Positions 26,336 to 35,400 are shown, counted from the stretch's first letter. The stretch: 42,013 nt of DNA from Candidatus Dojkabacteria bacterium (GCA_016932045.1 JAFGDO010000032.1:85599-127611); one strand, 5' to 3'. The notes: generated by a model from the sequence alone, not told the origin. Numbers and translations: made by a program.

Positions 26336-27529
26336 ATGGCCGAAATAAAAGTAAAAATTATATATAGAAATTACATTCCTCTTTATAGCGGATATTGTTC
26401 GTTTTGGCTTGATGATATACCGGGAGTTGAGGTCATCATCCCTGAGGTTAAAACCCATCTAAAGAAATTTTACAAATGGTACTTATTATGCAAAAAAATC
26501 CCCCTAGTTAAAGGTTTATTAAATCTTGGACAGAATCTGCTATTTAATGAGAGAAAAGACAAAGAAGATATTGACCTTTACTTTTTCGCCGGGATTATGC
26601 CCGACAAGAATTTTGGTAAACCCTTTATACTTGACCTTGAGCATGTATATCAACTGTTCAACTTTGTAAACGTAACTGCTAGTAGAAAAAAAGATGTTTT
26701 CAAAATTCTTGAAAGCAAAAATTGCAAAAGGATACTTCCATGGAGTATAGCTGCAGAGAATACACTTAAAAAAATGTACAAAGATGAATATACGAGAATA
26801 ATGAATAAGGTGGAGGTGCTTTATCCTGCTTTGCCTTTATACAAAAAAGTATATAAAGGTAAGGCAGATCACTCAATAGTCAGAAAAGATGATAAAAAAA
26901 TCAAGATTTTATTTGTTGGCAGAGATATTTATCGTAAAGGACTTATGGAAGCACTCATAGCTCTAAAGGAGATAAATAAAAAATTCTCAAAAAAGATAGA
27001 GTTCTACTGTGTATCTGGAGATACCGAGAAACTCAAGAATCAATTCCAGTCGAACAATTTTCACTTCTACCCATTTAATTTCCCACATGATGAAGTCATA
27101 AAAAAGTTCTTTATGACGTGTGATCTTTTTGTTATGCCAACAAGAGTGGACACATTTGGAATGGTTTATCTAGAAGCATTGTCATGTGGTATGCCAATTA
27201 TTGCAACAAAGCAATTTGCTATACCTGAGTTTCTAAAAGACGGGGAAAATGGTTTTTTCGTAGAATCAGATAATTTATTTCTACATAAAAAGCTCATACC
27301 AACAGGTAAGTACTCCGGGATTGGATATAGAGGTATAGAAAAGAAACTGGTGATTGACTTAACCAGAAAACTCAATCTAATCATCGAAAATCCCAATGTT
27401 TTGCGCTCACTAAAAATTGAAGCCCCTAAAGAGTTTGAACCCGGAGGTAAATTTTCGATAATAAAAAGAAATAAGATTTTAGAAAGGATGATTAGAACTT
27501 CAATAAAAGATGGAGAAGATAAGATCTAA
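26336..27529 (+). CDS. GT4 glycosyltransferase
   Basis: The 397-residue protein has the GT4 donor domain KILFVGRDIYRKGLMEALIALK and PTRVDTFGMVYLEALSCGMPIIAT. The N-terminal domain is less typical (VKIIYRNYIPLYSGYCSFWLDDIPGVE) and lacks the Gly-Gly acceptor loop, so the acceptor may differ from the other GT4s here. No membrane helix is seen. It starts 12 bases after the GT-C-like gene and overlaps the following flippase-like gene by 20 bases, a strong sign of co-expression. The function beyond sugar transfer is open. Confidence 0.86.
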   Translation: MAEIKVKIIYRNYIPLYSGYCSFWLDDIPGVEVIIPEVKTHLKKFYKWYLLCKKIPLVKGLLNLGQNLLFNERKDKEDIDLYFFAGIMPDKNFGKPFILDLEHVYQLFNFVNVTASRKKDVFKILESKNCKRILPWSIAAENTLKKMYKDEYTRIMNKVEVLYPALPLYKKVYKGKADHSIVRKDDKKIKILFVGRDIYRKGLMEALIALKEINKKFSKKIEFYCVSGDTEKLKNQFQSNNFHFYPFNFPHDEVIKKFFMTCDLFVMPTRVDTFGMVYLEALSCGMPIIATKQFAIPEFLKDGENGFFVESDNLFLHKKLIPTGKYSGIGYRGIEKKLVIDLTRKLNLIIENPNVLRSLKIEAPKEFEPGGKFSIIKRNKILERMIRTSIKDGEDKI

Positions 27530-28439
27530 GAAAATTACATTAGTACTATTCATAATCATTCTACTCGGCCTTGTCTTCTATATATATATAAATTACAGCG
27601 AGTTTTCAAAACTAACAATAAAAAATCCCATCCTACTAATCCCGCTATCTTGCTCAATCATTCTTTTCTTAGCCATCAATGGGCTAGTTAATTATTATTT
27701 ATTGAAAATCTTTAATGTCAAATTGGCCTTTAAAGAGTGGTTTGGACTTTCTGTGATAAATACAATGGGAAATTATTTATTTCCTTTCAGAGGTGGAACT
27801 ATTTCAAACGCAGTCTATCTGAAAGGAAAACACCAATTTCCATATTCTTCTTTCATTAGTATTCTATCGGCTACATATATTTTAGTCTTCTGGGTCATTT
27901 CTATTGTAGGAACCATTTCCCTCCTCATCATCAAATTTATGTATAATGTATTCTCAATCCCCCTAACCGTAGTGTTTATATTTTCTTTTATTTTCCTTAC
28001 TGTAATTATTGCCTTCTCTCCAACTATCAAAGAGACTCCTTATAAAACATTAAATACATTTATTAAAATAATAAATGACTGGAAAGGCATCTCCTCTCAC
28101 AAAAGGACTCTCCTAATAGTAGCCTCGATTACCTTTGTTAACATTTTACTTACGACTTTTAATACTTATCTTGAGTTTCAAATCCTTGGTAAAGAAGTCT
28201 CCTTTATCAAACTAGTCCTCTTATCAGTTTTCTCTTCCTTCTCGCTATTTATTAGTATTACCCCGGGTAACATTGGTATCAGGGAAGCCTTTTCTGCTTA
28301 CTCTGGTAATGTCGTTGGACTGCTTCCAGCTGAAGTAATAACTGTAAGTATTATTGACAGAGCTGTAACATTTGCCCTTTCTTTTATTCTCGGTCTTTAT
28401 TTCTCGTATATACTCACTAAGCGGAGAAAGAAAAATTAG
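27510..28439 (+). CDS. LPG-synthase-type membrane protein (AglD/MprF-N-like)
   Basis: The 309-residue, eight-helix protein belongs to the LPG_synthase_TM group (also UPF0104), whose members include lipid flippase-like and glycan-modifying proteins. Supporting segments are FPFRGGTISNAVYLKGKH after the second to third helix and ITPGNIGIREAFSAYSG near the C-terminus, both characteristic of the family. A positively charged tail KRRKKN ends it. It overlaps the GT4 gene by 20 bases, so a role in moving or using a lipid-linked sugar is likely, though unproven. Its 3' end overlaps the convergent methyltransferase by 23 bases. No soluble MprF aminoacyl domain is attached. Confidence 0.85.
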   Translation: MEKIRSKKITLVLFIIILLGLVFYIYINYSEFSKLTIKNPILLIPLSCSIILFLAINGLVNYYLLKIFNVKLAFKEWFGLSVINTMGNYLFPFRGGTISNAVYLKGKHQFPYSSFISILSATYILVFWVISIVGTISLLIIKFMYNVFSIPLTVVFIFSFIFLTVIIAFSPTIKETPYKTLNTFIKIINDWKGISSHKRTLLIVASITFVNILLTTFNTYLEFQILGKEVSFIKLVLLSVFSSFSLFISITPGNIGIREAFSAYSGNVVGLLPAEVITVSIIDRAVTFALSFILGLYFSYILTKRRKKN

Positions 28440-29154
28440 ATTTCTTCTTTACTTTGAGTGCAATAAATGCTGAGTGGTAAATATCCAACCTGGACAAAAG
28501 ATTCGGTAAGGGGTAGTATCCCGATCCAAATATCTTCTCGACATCAAAGCTGTGTACTGCAAATAAATGCTTCAACCCGAGAGTAGTAAAAACTCTCTGA
28601 TGCTGCATTGATCTATTTACAGTAAATTCTTCATCTTCGTGATGAACATCAAGGGGATTACCAAGAGAAGATGTCTTTATTGATACATTAGTTAACGAGA
28701 AAGGTGTAAAACCTAGTATTAATGCGAATATATTATGCCAACTCGCTAGGTTTTCAGTAGAAATGACCGCATATCCATCCGGCTTTAATAAACGATAAAT
28801 CTCGGAAACAAAAAAATCTGTATCGAAAATATGCTCTATTACTTGATTAGCATGTATGACATCAAATGAATCCTCTCTGTATGGTAATGACTTATTCAAA
28901 TCACCTCTTTTGACTTGTACTCCGCGCTTTTTTGCTTCTGCAAGCTTTCCACTTTCTATATCGACCCCATATACGTAACTCGTTCCTATCCTTTTTGCCA
29001 ACCTCTCTGTTAACTCACCATCATAACAACCTAAATCCAGAAATTTAGCTGTTTTAGATCTAATTAGTAGATTCTCGATATTCTTCAAGTTTTGTTCATA
29101 GGCATTCTTCCTCAAATTCATTACCTTTCTTATTATTCCCTTATAAATAGACAT
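28417..29154 (-). CDS. Class I SAM-dependent methyltransferase
   Basis: The 245-residue protein shows motif I FLDLGCYDGELTERL, motif II-like YGVDIESGKLAEAK, and FDVIHANQVIEHIFDTDFFV with LLKPDGYAVISTENLAS, the usual order of the UbiE/BioC-like fold. It has no membrane segment. AGGAGAT lies just before the ATG, one of few good Shine-Dalgarno sequences in the window. It faces the end of the long plus operon and is divergent from the epimerase gene. Given the neighbours it may methylate a sugar or a lipid-linked glycan; the substrate is not readable. Confidence 0.88.
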   Translation of the reverse strand: MSIYKGIIRKVMNLRKNAYEQNLKNIENLLIRSKTAKFLDLGCYDGELTERLAKRIGTSYVYGVDIESGKLAEAKKRGVQVKRGDLNKSLPYREDSFDVIHANQVIEHIFDTDFFVSEIYRLLKPDGYAVISTENLASWHNIFALILGFTPFSLTNVSIKTSSLGNPLDVHHEDEEFTVNRSMQHQRVFTTLGLKHLFAVHSFDVEKIFGSGYYPLPNLLSRLDIYHSAFIALKVKKKSNFSFSA

Positions 29155-29182
29155 ATCTCCTATAAAATAATAAAATTAGTTG

Positions 29183-29211
29183 TTGTTTCAACAAGATTTT
29201 TAAATTATACT
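29183..29211 (+). promoter_or_regulatory. Predicted promoter of the epimerase gene
   Basis: TTGTTT (29183-29188) and TATACT (29206-29211) are 17 bases apart. Transcription would begin near 29218, giving a leader of about 50 bases that includes GGAG (29256-29259) at normal distance from the ATG at 29268. It overlaps the upstream region of the divergent methyltransferase. Confidence 0.4.
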
Positions 29212-29267
29212 TGGTTAAGTTTTTAGGATCAACACCTCTAACTAAAATTGTAACTGGAGTTTTAATA

Positions 29268-30368
29268 ATGATGAAAAAAATTTATGTAGTAATCGGTACA
29301 AGAGCTCAGTTCATAAAGGTGGCTCCAATGCTTAGGATGATGCTGGATCAGAATATGAAATATGAGCTTATATTTACAGCCCAACACCAAGAAACAATTG
29401 ACGAAATACTAAAGGTTTATAGGTTACCAAAACCTGATAAAGTACTCTACAAATATACGGAAGCAAATACAAGGTTCCGCTTTGCAAGATGGTTCCTGAA
29501 CATTTTCTTTAAAGTTATCTTTCAATCTAAAAAGTATCTTCCCGAAAAAGGTTATGTATTGACTCATGGCGATACATTTACTGCCTGGTTAGCTGCACTT
29601 ATGGGAAAGCTTGCAGGATGTAAGGTTTGTCACCTTGAATCAGGGCTCAGATCCTATAACATCTTTAAGCCCTTTCCAGAAGAAATTTCGAGATTGATAA
29701 CGTTCACTTTATCTGATGTCTATTTCTGCCCTAACGCTTGGGCAGTAAACAACCTTAAGAAATTCAAGGGAGAAAAGATTAATATGAAAGAAAATCCAAT
29801 GTATGACGGGGTTGTATATGCAATCAAAAATCCCTCAAAAAAGACATTTCCTTTTCAAAAAAAGAAATATGCCATAGTTTCAATTCATAGATATGAAAAC
29901 ATCTTTTCCTCTAGATTTACAGAGGAAATTCTACCCCAGCTTAAAGAAATTTCCCGAAGCATACACCTAGTTTTCACATTACACCCAACGACTAGGGAAA
30001 GGTTAAAAAGTCTGAATTTGTACAAGAAACTCGAGAAAGACAAGAATATAGAGCTGCATGAAAGATTTGATTTCCTCGACTGGATCAGAGTGTGCAATGA
30101 ATCAGAATTCGTAATAACTGACGGCGGAAGTAACCAGGAAGAGCTTAGTTATCTGGGTGTTCCAACAATTCTTTTCAGAACCGAAACAGAAAGGAAAGAA
30201 GGGCTAGGGGAAAACATTGTTTTATCGGAATTAAAGCCAGGAATTATCAACAATTTTGTAGAAAACTATAAAAAATACAAAAGACCTTTTAAGACAACTA
30301 AAATATCGCCATCTCAAACAGTCATTAATTACCTAAAAAAATATAGACTAAACAGAGCAGATTATTAG
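29268..30368 (+). CDS. UDP-GlcNAc 2-epimerase (WecB/WbpI family)
   Basis: These enzymes interconvert UDP-GlcNAc-type and UDP-ManNAc-type sugars. I start at the ATG at 29268, which has GGAG eight bases upstream, giving 366 aa. Family motifs are VIGTRAQFIKVAPM, VLTHGDTFTAWLAA, CHLESGLRSYN, FPEEISR, SIHRYENI and TDGGSNQEELSYLGVPTILFR with TERKEG. All expected catalytic acids and the His are present, although GTRAQF and HRYEN differ from the usual GTRPE and HRREN. It stands alone on the plus strand; the dehydrogenase that could use its product is 4 kb away on the other strand. The exact sugar (GlcNAc or a 2,3-diacetamido form) is not readable. Confidence 0.85.
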   Translation: MMKKIYVVIGTRAQFIKVAPMLRMMLDQNMKYELIFTAQHQETIDEILKVYRLPKPDKVLYKYTEANTRFRFARWFLNIFFKVIFQSKKYLPEKGYVLTHGDTFTAWLAALMGKLAGCKVCHLESGLRSYNIFKPFPEEISRLITFTLSDVYFCPNAWAVNNLKKFKGEKINMKENPMYDGVVYAIKNPSKKTFPFQKKKYAIVSIHRYENIFSSRFTEEILPQLKEISRSIHLVFTLHPTTRERLKSLNLYKKLEKDKNIELHERFDFLDWIRVCNESEFVITDGGSNQEELSYLGVPTILFRTETERKEGLGENIVLSELKPGIINNFVENYKKYKRPFKTTKISPSQTVINYLKKYRLNRADY

Positions 30369-31043
30369 AAGTCGTGCTTTAAAGTACTTCCCCAGAAAAG
30401 GGAGAGGGGAGAGGACATTAAATATTTTGAAGAATTTAAGATAATGATTCAGAAAGTGTACATTTATACTCTTATATCCTAGCGACTTCAAGATATCTGC
30501 ATACTCCTTTCCATTCCTTACACCTATGTGCCCCGATGTTTGCTTTAAGATACCTAACTTTTTAAATTTTTCTAAAAAATAATCGCTGTTTGGCGTATGT
30601 ATAATCAACTTTCCTCTAGATCTTATAGTTCTTCTTATTTCAGCAAAGATTTCTTTGAGATCTTTATCGTTCAAGTGTTCAACGAAGTCCATTGAAAATG
30701 CCTTGTCGAATTTCCTCTCATTTAACTTGCTGAATTGAATAATATCCATGCAATAAAATCTTGCATTCCCAATTTTTAATTTTTTTCTTCTCTCATTTGC
30801 TTTCTGGATAAATTTTTTTGAGAAGTCCACTCCTATATACTTTTTCACTTTATTATGAATTACATCCATTAGTAATCCATTTCCACATGCATAGTCAACA
30901 ACTATATCTGAAGGGTAAAGCTTAATATACTTCAAGACTCTAGAGATCCTCTCCCCGGGAGACCTGTGATAACTGCTTATATAAGCATCACTTTCATAGA
31001 GTTTAATATTTTTTCTAAGATCTTTCGGGGATTTATACACCAA
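30348..31043 (-). CDS. Class I SAM-dependent methyltransferase
   Basis: The 231-residue protein has motif I IVVDYACGNGLLMDVI, YIGVDFSKKFIQKAN and FDKAFSMDFVEHLNDKDL with GKLIIHTPNSD, so it is a UbiE-like methyltransferase. The ORF-track start is a TTG directly followed by a GTG; either may be used and neither has a Shine-Dalgarno sequence. It is the last gene of a minus-strand run with the amidotransferase fusion 26 bases upstream, and it overlaps the convergent epimerase gene by 21 bases. A sugar or lipid-carrier substrate is likely from the context. Confidence 0.85.
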   Translation of the reverse strand: MVYKSPKDLRKNIKLYESDAYISSYHRSPGERISRVLKYIKLYPSDIVVDYACGNGLLMDVIHNKVKKYIGVDFSKKFIQKANERRKKLKIGNARFYCMDIIQFSKLNERKFDKAFSMDFVEHLNDKDLKEIFAEIRRTIRSRGKLIIHTPNSDYFLEKFKKLGILKQTSGHIGVRNGKEYADILKSLGYKSINVHFLNHYLKFFKIFNVLSPLPFLGKYFKARLLIICSV

Positions 31044-31069
31044 ATTACAAGTTTAAGAAATAATTCTAT

Positions 31070-33082
31070 TTAAAACAATTTCTTTATGCTGTTGATCTTT
31101 TGTATTGCAGATTTCATATCTATCTCTATGGTATTGCAATACCACAGGATAGAATCCAATCTAGGCTTATTCTCAAGTTTCGACAAACGATATCCATCTT
31201 CCCTTGTGATAAGTCCCTCTCGTATCTGATTACTTCTAAAGGTATCATTTTCTGTGAATCCAGTTACTGTATAGTAGATGTAATTATAGAAGGACGCTGT
31301 TCCATCACCTATACGCCACGAAGTTTTAGTATCCGGAGAAAGTTCCCAGTTATACTCTTCCAGCAAAGTCTTTTCTATTACCTTTTCGTTCCATGGTATA
31401 AAGCGATACAGATAAACATACTCTTTGGGAACAAAATATGATGATATATAAGCAGTAAAGGTATCAATTAAAGAAGCATTTAAATAGGACGGGTTCGATA
31501 AGTAATGAGAAGCATAAAACCATAAAAGTCTAAATGTGTTTGTAATGCCAATTGCATATGCCTTTTGTACTTCAGGAGTTAAATAAACATTTGCAAATCC
31601 GTACTTAAAATCTGTCTTTTCAAGTGAGTTGTCGGCATATATCACTAAATCAATACCTGTTTCTCCACGAACTTTATTTAGATAGTAAAAGTATTGTTTA
31701 TCCCCTGCCATAAAAAGCGGGACCATACCTATGTGCGGTTTTTTCAACCAAGCGGAAACATTCTTTCGAATATACTCCCTCTTTTTCTGAATATCTGCGG
31801 ACACAAGAATATGCTCAACACCTAGCTTGCCAGTCATTCTAGCTTGATTCCTTCTGCCAAGATCTGTAAGCATCCCCCAATCATAGGAAAACGCGAGTGG
31901 ATTCAATCCCAATTCATTTTTTGCATAGTGAAGTGCATAACTACTATCCCTTCCCCCGCTGAATGAGACAATACAATTTGGCACATCATCTCCTTTATTT
32001 TTAAACTTAGTGATTTCTTCATGTAAAGCTTTCTGCCCTCTCACGTCCCTCTTTTGATAATTATGGCAATAATTGCACACTCCATCATCATCAAAATGAA
32101 TAAAAGGCATGGTCTCCGGTAACAAACACCTCACACAACGCGTAAGTTCCTCTATCCTAGGCTGGTTCCTCGTAAACTCTTCAGTGATTATCTTCTCAAC
32201 CTCTTCTTTATCTTTCTCATTTTTATTAATAATACTACTAAGATGAAGAATGTTTGCCCCCTTTGGATCGAGTACCCGAATTCTTCTTTTCTTCCTCACG
32301 ACCACAAACTCTTTATTGTTTTTCACACCACCATCCAATGAAAAAGGCAAATGAGAATTATCTGACAAGTTTATAATCAAACCACTGCCTGGTTGAATTT
32401 TTGTAATTGAAAAATCATAAGAACTATCACCGAATTCCTTCTTTATAAGAGCCCTTGCAAAAAACTCCTCAGATGTAAAAATATGTATACCACTCGCCTT
32501 ATGCTGTATAAGAAACAAGGAGCCAGTATTTGTTGCGAGCAATAGATGATCTAAATCATCAAATAATGTTCCAGTTGCAAACGATCCCTCAATAAAGCTA
32601 AAAGTTTTTCTGACAGCATTTAAAATATCCTTATCCTCCTTTATAAACTTTCTCAATAATGCATTAATAATCTCAGTATCAACAGTATATTGTCTTTCTA
32701 GAGAATGGAATTCTTCCCATAATTGATCGACATTAACAACAATGCCATTGTGGATAGTAATACAGCCTTGGTTTACAACAGGCTGGTTATTATAACTTAC
32801 ACTAAATGAACCATTTGTTTCCATCCGTGCATGTCCTATTACTGCTTCTATTTCATCAATATTTGAATTGATTAAATCTTTGTAGCCTTTTGATTTTATT
32901 AGCGATGAAGCTGAAATCGGCCTTTTATACACAAGTATGTCCTTCGCGGATGCCAAAGCTACGCCCGAGGCATCTTTCCCTCTAGATTCTGATAATCTTA
33001 ATAAGGTATCAATAATGGAAGTTAACTTTTTCGAAGAATAATAACCTTTTTTTGAGGGAATGACTCCAAATATGCCACACAT
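31070..33082 (-). CDS. Class II glutaminase fused to a WbpG/PseA-type sugar amidotransferase
   Basis: The first 250 residues are a class II glutamine amidotransferase: nucleophile Cys2 in MCGIFGVIPS, GHARMETNG (83-91), HNG (111-113) and DTEIINAL. A linker of about 60 residues follows. From 316 on it matches the N-acetyl-sugar amidotransferase family (WbpG, PseA): Cys316 and Cys319 with Cys336 and Cys339 (CVRC and CNYC, likely zinc site), then an ATP pyrophosphatase loop SFSGGRDSS at 373-381. Stand-alone WbpG-type proteins receive ammonia from separate glutaminases; here both are one 670-residue protein, laid out like asparagine synthetase B. Likely action: ATP-dependent amidation of a sugar acid or acetamido group to an amide or acetamidino form. 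Neighbours are nucleotide-sugar genes. Confidence 0.88.
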   Translation of the reverse strand: MCGIFGVIPSKKGYYSSKKLTSIIDTLLRLSESRGKDASGVALASAKDILVYKRPISASSLIKSKGYKDLINSNIDEIEAVIGHARMETNGSFSVSYNNQPVVNQGCITIHNGIVVNVDQLWEEFHSLERQYTVDTEIINALLRKFIKEDKDILNAVRKTFSFIEGSFATGTLFDDLDHLLLATNTGSLFLIQHKASGIHIFTSEEFFARALIKKEFGDSSYDFSITKIQPGSGLIINLSDNSHLPFSLDGGVKNNKEFVVVRKKRRIRVLDPKGANILHLSSIINKNEKDKEEVEKIITEEFTRNQPRIEELTRCVRCLLPETMPFIHFDDDGVCNYCHNYQKRDVRGQKALHEEITKFKNKGDDVPNCIVSFSGGRDSSYALHYAKNELGLNPLAFSYDWGMLTDLGRRNQARMTGKLGVEHILVSADIQKKREYIRKNVSAWLKKPHIGMVPLFMAGDKQYFYYLNKVRGETGIDLVIYADNSLEKTDFKYGFANVYLTPEVQKAYAIGITNTFRLLWFYASHYLSNPSYLNASLIDTFTAYISSYFVPKEYVYLYRFIPWNEKVIEKTLLEEYNWELSPDTKTSWRIGDGTASFYNYIYYTVTGFTENDTFRSNQIREGLITREDGYRLSKLENKPRLDSILWYCNTIEIDMKSAIQKINSIKKLF

Positions 33083-33132
33083 AATTATTTTCAGTTAAAC
33101 AGAGAAGTCTGAATAAATTTCCATTCTCAATT

Positions 33133-34101
33133 TTACTTTTTCTGGTCGTTGTATCTGAGAGATTTTAAATAATAAAGAATTCGCTCCTGATTTCCTCTAA
33201 CTGAACCTATCATATCAGCTAATAACCCTACTATGAAAAGAATGATACCTAGAATATTTAGGAATCCCCCTATAAAACCAACTGATATATACGGTGAAAA
33301 AGAACCTGTTCGAACGTAGTGAATGAACAAAAACCCATCAAGAAGTAATCCTAAGCAAAATAACCCTAGCCCAAGTAATCCAAAAAACTTTAGAGGCTGG
33401 TAATCTCTAATTGTTCTTAAAATGATTGCTAGAGCCTTTCGAGCATAATCTAAAGCACCTTTAAAAACACGTGACTTTTTATTTCTCCCCTCGAAATATT
33501 TTACTCCTGTAATCGGGACTTCTTTAATAGCCACGTTCTTCATAGAAAGATCTATAAAAACTTCCTGAGTATATGTGAATTGACCAAATACATTTAGATT
33601 TAAAAGGGCTTCTTTTGAATAAGCTCTAAATCCACAAGCAACATCAGAAAATTTTCTACCTAATAAAAAGCTGATAATTTTCGCTACTTGTCTGTTCCCC
33701 CATAAACGTACCGAGCTTATATTCTTTGGCATATCTACTTCCCTTGAAAAGCGAGAGGCGGTTACAAAGTCCGCTTCCTTATCCATTATCGGCTTAATAA
33801 GTTGAGGAATTTTTTCTGAGGGGAATTGCCCATCTGCATCAATCGTAACCATTATATCTCCTCCCAGTTCCAGAGCTTTCAAAACTCCAGTTTGAAATGC
33901 TCCACCGACACCACGATTTTGTACATGTTTAACAACCACCGCACCTTTCTTTTTCGCAATCTCAGCCGTCCTATCCTTTGATCCGTCATCAACTACTAGT
34001 ATCTCTTGTTCAGAAAACCCCTTTACTTTCGGTATGGAAGAAAGTACTTGCCCAATACTTTCTTCTTCATTATATGCAGGCATAAATATCACCAGTTTCA
34101 T
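33133..34101 (-). CDS. Polyprenyl-phosphate glycosyltransferase (GT2, GtrB/DPM-like)
   Basis: The 322-residue protein has a GT-A domain: VIFMPAYNEEESIGQVL, ILVVDDGSKDRTAEIA, NRGVGGAFQTGVLKALELGGD and VTIDADGQFPSEKI, with the DAD metal site. Two C-terminal membrane helices (about 240-300) anchor it, as in GtrB-type enzymes that load a sugar onto undecaprenyl phosphate at the cytoplasmic face. The gene lies 18 bases after the dehydrogenase and 50 before the amidotransferase fusion on the same strand. It could prime the product of that pathway onto lipid. Which sugar it uses is not visible. Confidence 0.9.
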   Translation of the reverse strand: MKLVIFMPAYNEEESIGQVLSSIPKVKGFSEQEILVVDDGSKDRTAEIAKKKGAVVVKHVQNRGVGGAFQTGVLKALELGGDIMVTIDADGQFPSEKIPQLIKPIMDKEADFVTASRFSREVDMPKNISSVRLWGNRQVAKIISFLLGRKFSDVACGFRAYSKEALLNLNVFGQFTYTQEVFIDLSMKNVAIKEVPITGVKYFEGRNKKSRVFKGALDYARKALAIILRTIRDYQPLKFFGLLGLGLFCLGLLLDGFLFIHYVRTGSFSPYISVGFIGGFLNILGIILFIVGLLADMIGSVRGNQERILYYLKSLRYNDQKK

Positions 34102-34119
34102 AACGTCCCAGTTAAGAAA

Positions 34120-35400
34120 TTATCTCCCAATCCCTCTGTAGATTATACCAAGTTTCTCCACCTTTCGTTTGTTAAGTCCATTCATACCATCAACCAAAAC
34201 CTTTATTTTTTTATATTCACCAAGAACTTCATCTAAAACAAGAAATTCATTGTGTGGTGTACAGAGAAATACTGCTTCCGATTTTCTCAGAGCCTCTTTA
34301 AGACTTTTCACGGTAGATAATTCCGCGAAATATGGATCATACACTACAAGCTTCGCACCTAGGGACGTAAGTCTTTTTTGAATTTCAAGGCAAGGACTTT
34401 CTCGTAAGTCCCCAACATTCGCTTTATAGCTCAGGCCAAGGAGTGCAACCTTAGTACCATTGATAGGCATTTTAGCCATATTTAAAGCTTCCTGCAATCT
34501 ACTTACTGCATATTTGGGCATATTATTATTGACATCCCGAGCCATTTTAAGAAAGCTATGATTAAAACCGCTTTTTGCAGCCCTATTTATCAAATAGTAT
34601 GGATCAACTGCTATACAGTGCCCCCCTACACCTCTTCCCGGCCAGTGAATCATGAATGCAAAGGGTTTATTTGAAGCACCCTGAAGAGTCTCAATTAAAT
34701 CTATACCCATAGCGTCAAAGGACATAGCAAGCTCATTCACATAGGCGATATTTATGTCTCTGAATGTATTTTCAACTATCTTAGTAGCCTCAGCTACTTT
34801 TAGACTGGAAACTTCATTTATATCCGCTTTTATGAAGTCTCTATAAAAATCAGCTACTTTTTTAGTATCTTTTCCTGGATATACACCTATATTGCGTGCG
34901 ATATTATATACATTCCATTTCGGATCCCCTGGATTTATTCTTTCTGGACAATGGGCTAGTGTAATATCTTTCCCTACTTTAAGCTTTGAAACCTCCTCTA
35001 TGACTGGAGCTACTATTTCCTCGCATGTACCTGGATTTATAGTAGACTCTACGACAACAATATTACTCGGTCTCAAATACTTTGCAGCTGTCTTACTAGC
35101 TTCTTTCACAGGAGTATAGTCGGGTGTATAGTCATCAAGAACAGGCGTAGGTACACAAATTATAAAAACATCTGAGTTCTTTATCATCCGTTCCTCACTT
35201 GAAACTTTAAGGTCTAGTTCTTTAATATCTTCCGCACAGACCTCATCGTCAATAGGGCACTTTCGCTCCCTGATCTTTTTGATCTTCTCTTTGTTAATAT
35301 CAAATCCAACTGCCTCATACTTCCTACTCCTTGCAATTGCACAAAGTAAGGGAAGCCCAACATAGCCCAGACCAATTACAGAAATCTTTTTGATTTTCAT
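34120..35400 (-). CDS. UDP-HexNAc 6-dehydrogenase (WecC/WbpA-like)
   Basis: The 426-residue enzyme oxidises C6 of a UDP-sugar to the uronic acid using NAD. It has the Rossmann start KISVIGLGYVGLPLLCAIA, FIICVPTPV, VVESTINPGTCEEI, the HCPERI-like AHCPERINPGD, EATKIVENTFRDINIAYVNE and the catalytic Cys in GVGGHCIAVDPYYL. The NTFRDINIAYVNE and CPERINPGD patterns favour UDP-GlcNAc/ManNAc dehydrogenases over UDP-glucose dehydrogenase. AGGAGAG lies before the ATG, and a perfect palindrome GTAGAATTCTAC (35424-35435) and a TTGACA (35450-35445) lie in the leader, so the operon starts here. With the 2-epimerase it could supply UDP-ManNAcA-type sugars, and the adjacent amidotransferase could amidate them. 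Confidence 0.9.
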   Translation of the reverse strand: MKIKKISVIGLGYVGLPLLCAIARSRKYEAVGFDINKEKIKKIRERKCPIDDEVCAEDIKELDLKVSSEERMIKNSDVFIICVPTPVLDDYTPDYTPVKEASKTAAKYLRPSNIVVVESTINPGTCEEIVAPVIEEVSKLKVGKDITLAHCPERINPGDPKWNVYNIARNIGVYPGKDTKKVADFYRDFIKADINEVSSLKVAEATKIVENTFRDINIAYVNELAMSFDAMGIDLIETLQGASNKPFAFMIHWPGRGVGGHCIAVDPYYLINRAAKSGFNHSFLKMARDVNNNMPKYAVSRLQEALNMAKMPINGTKVALLGLSYKANVGDLRESPCLEIQKRLTSLGAKLVVYDPYFAELSTVKSLKEALRKSEAVFLCTPHNEFLVLDEVLGEYKKIKVLVDGMNGLNKRKVEKLGIIYRGIGR

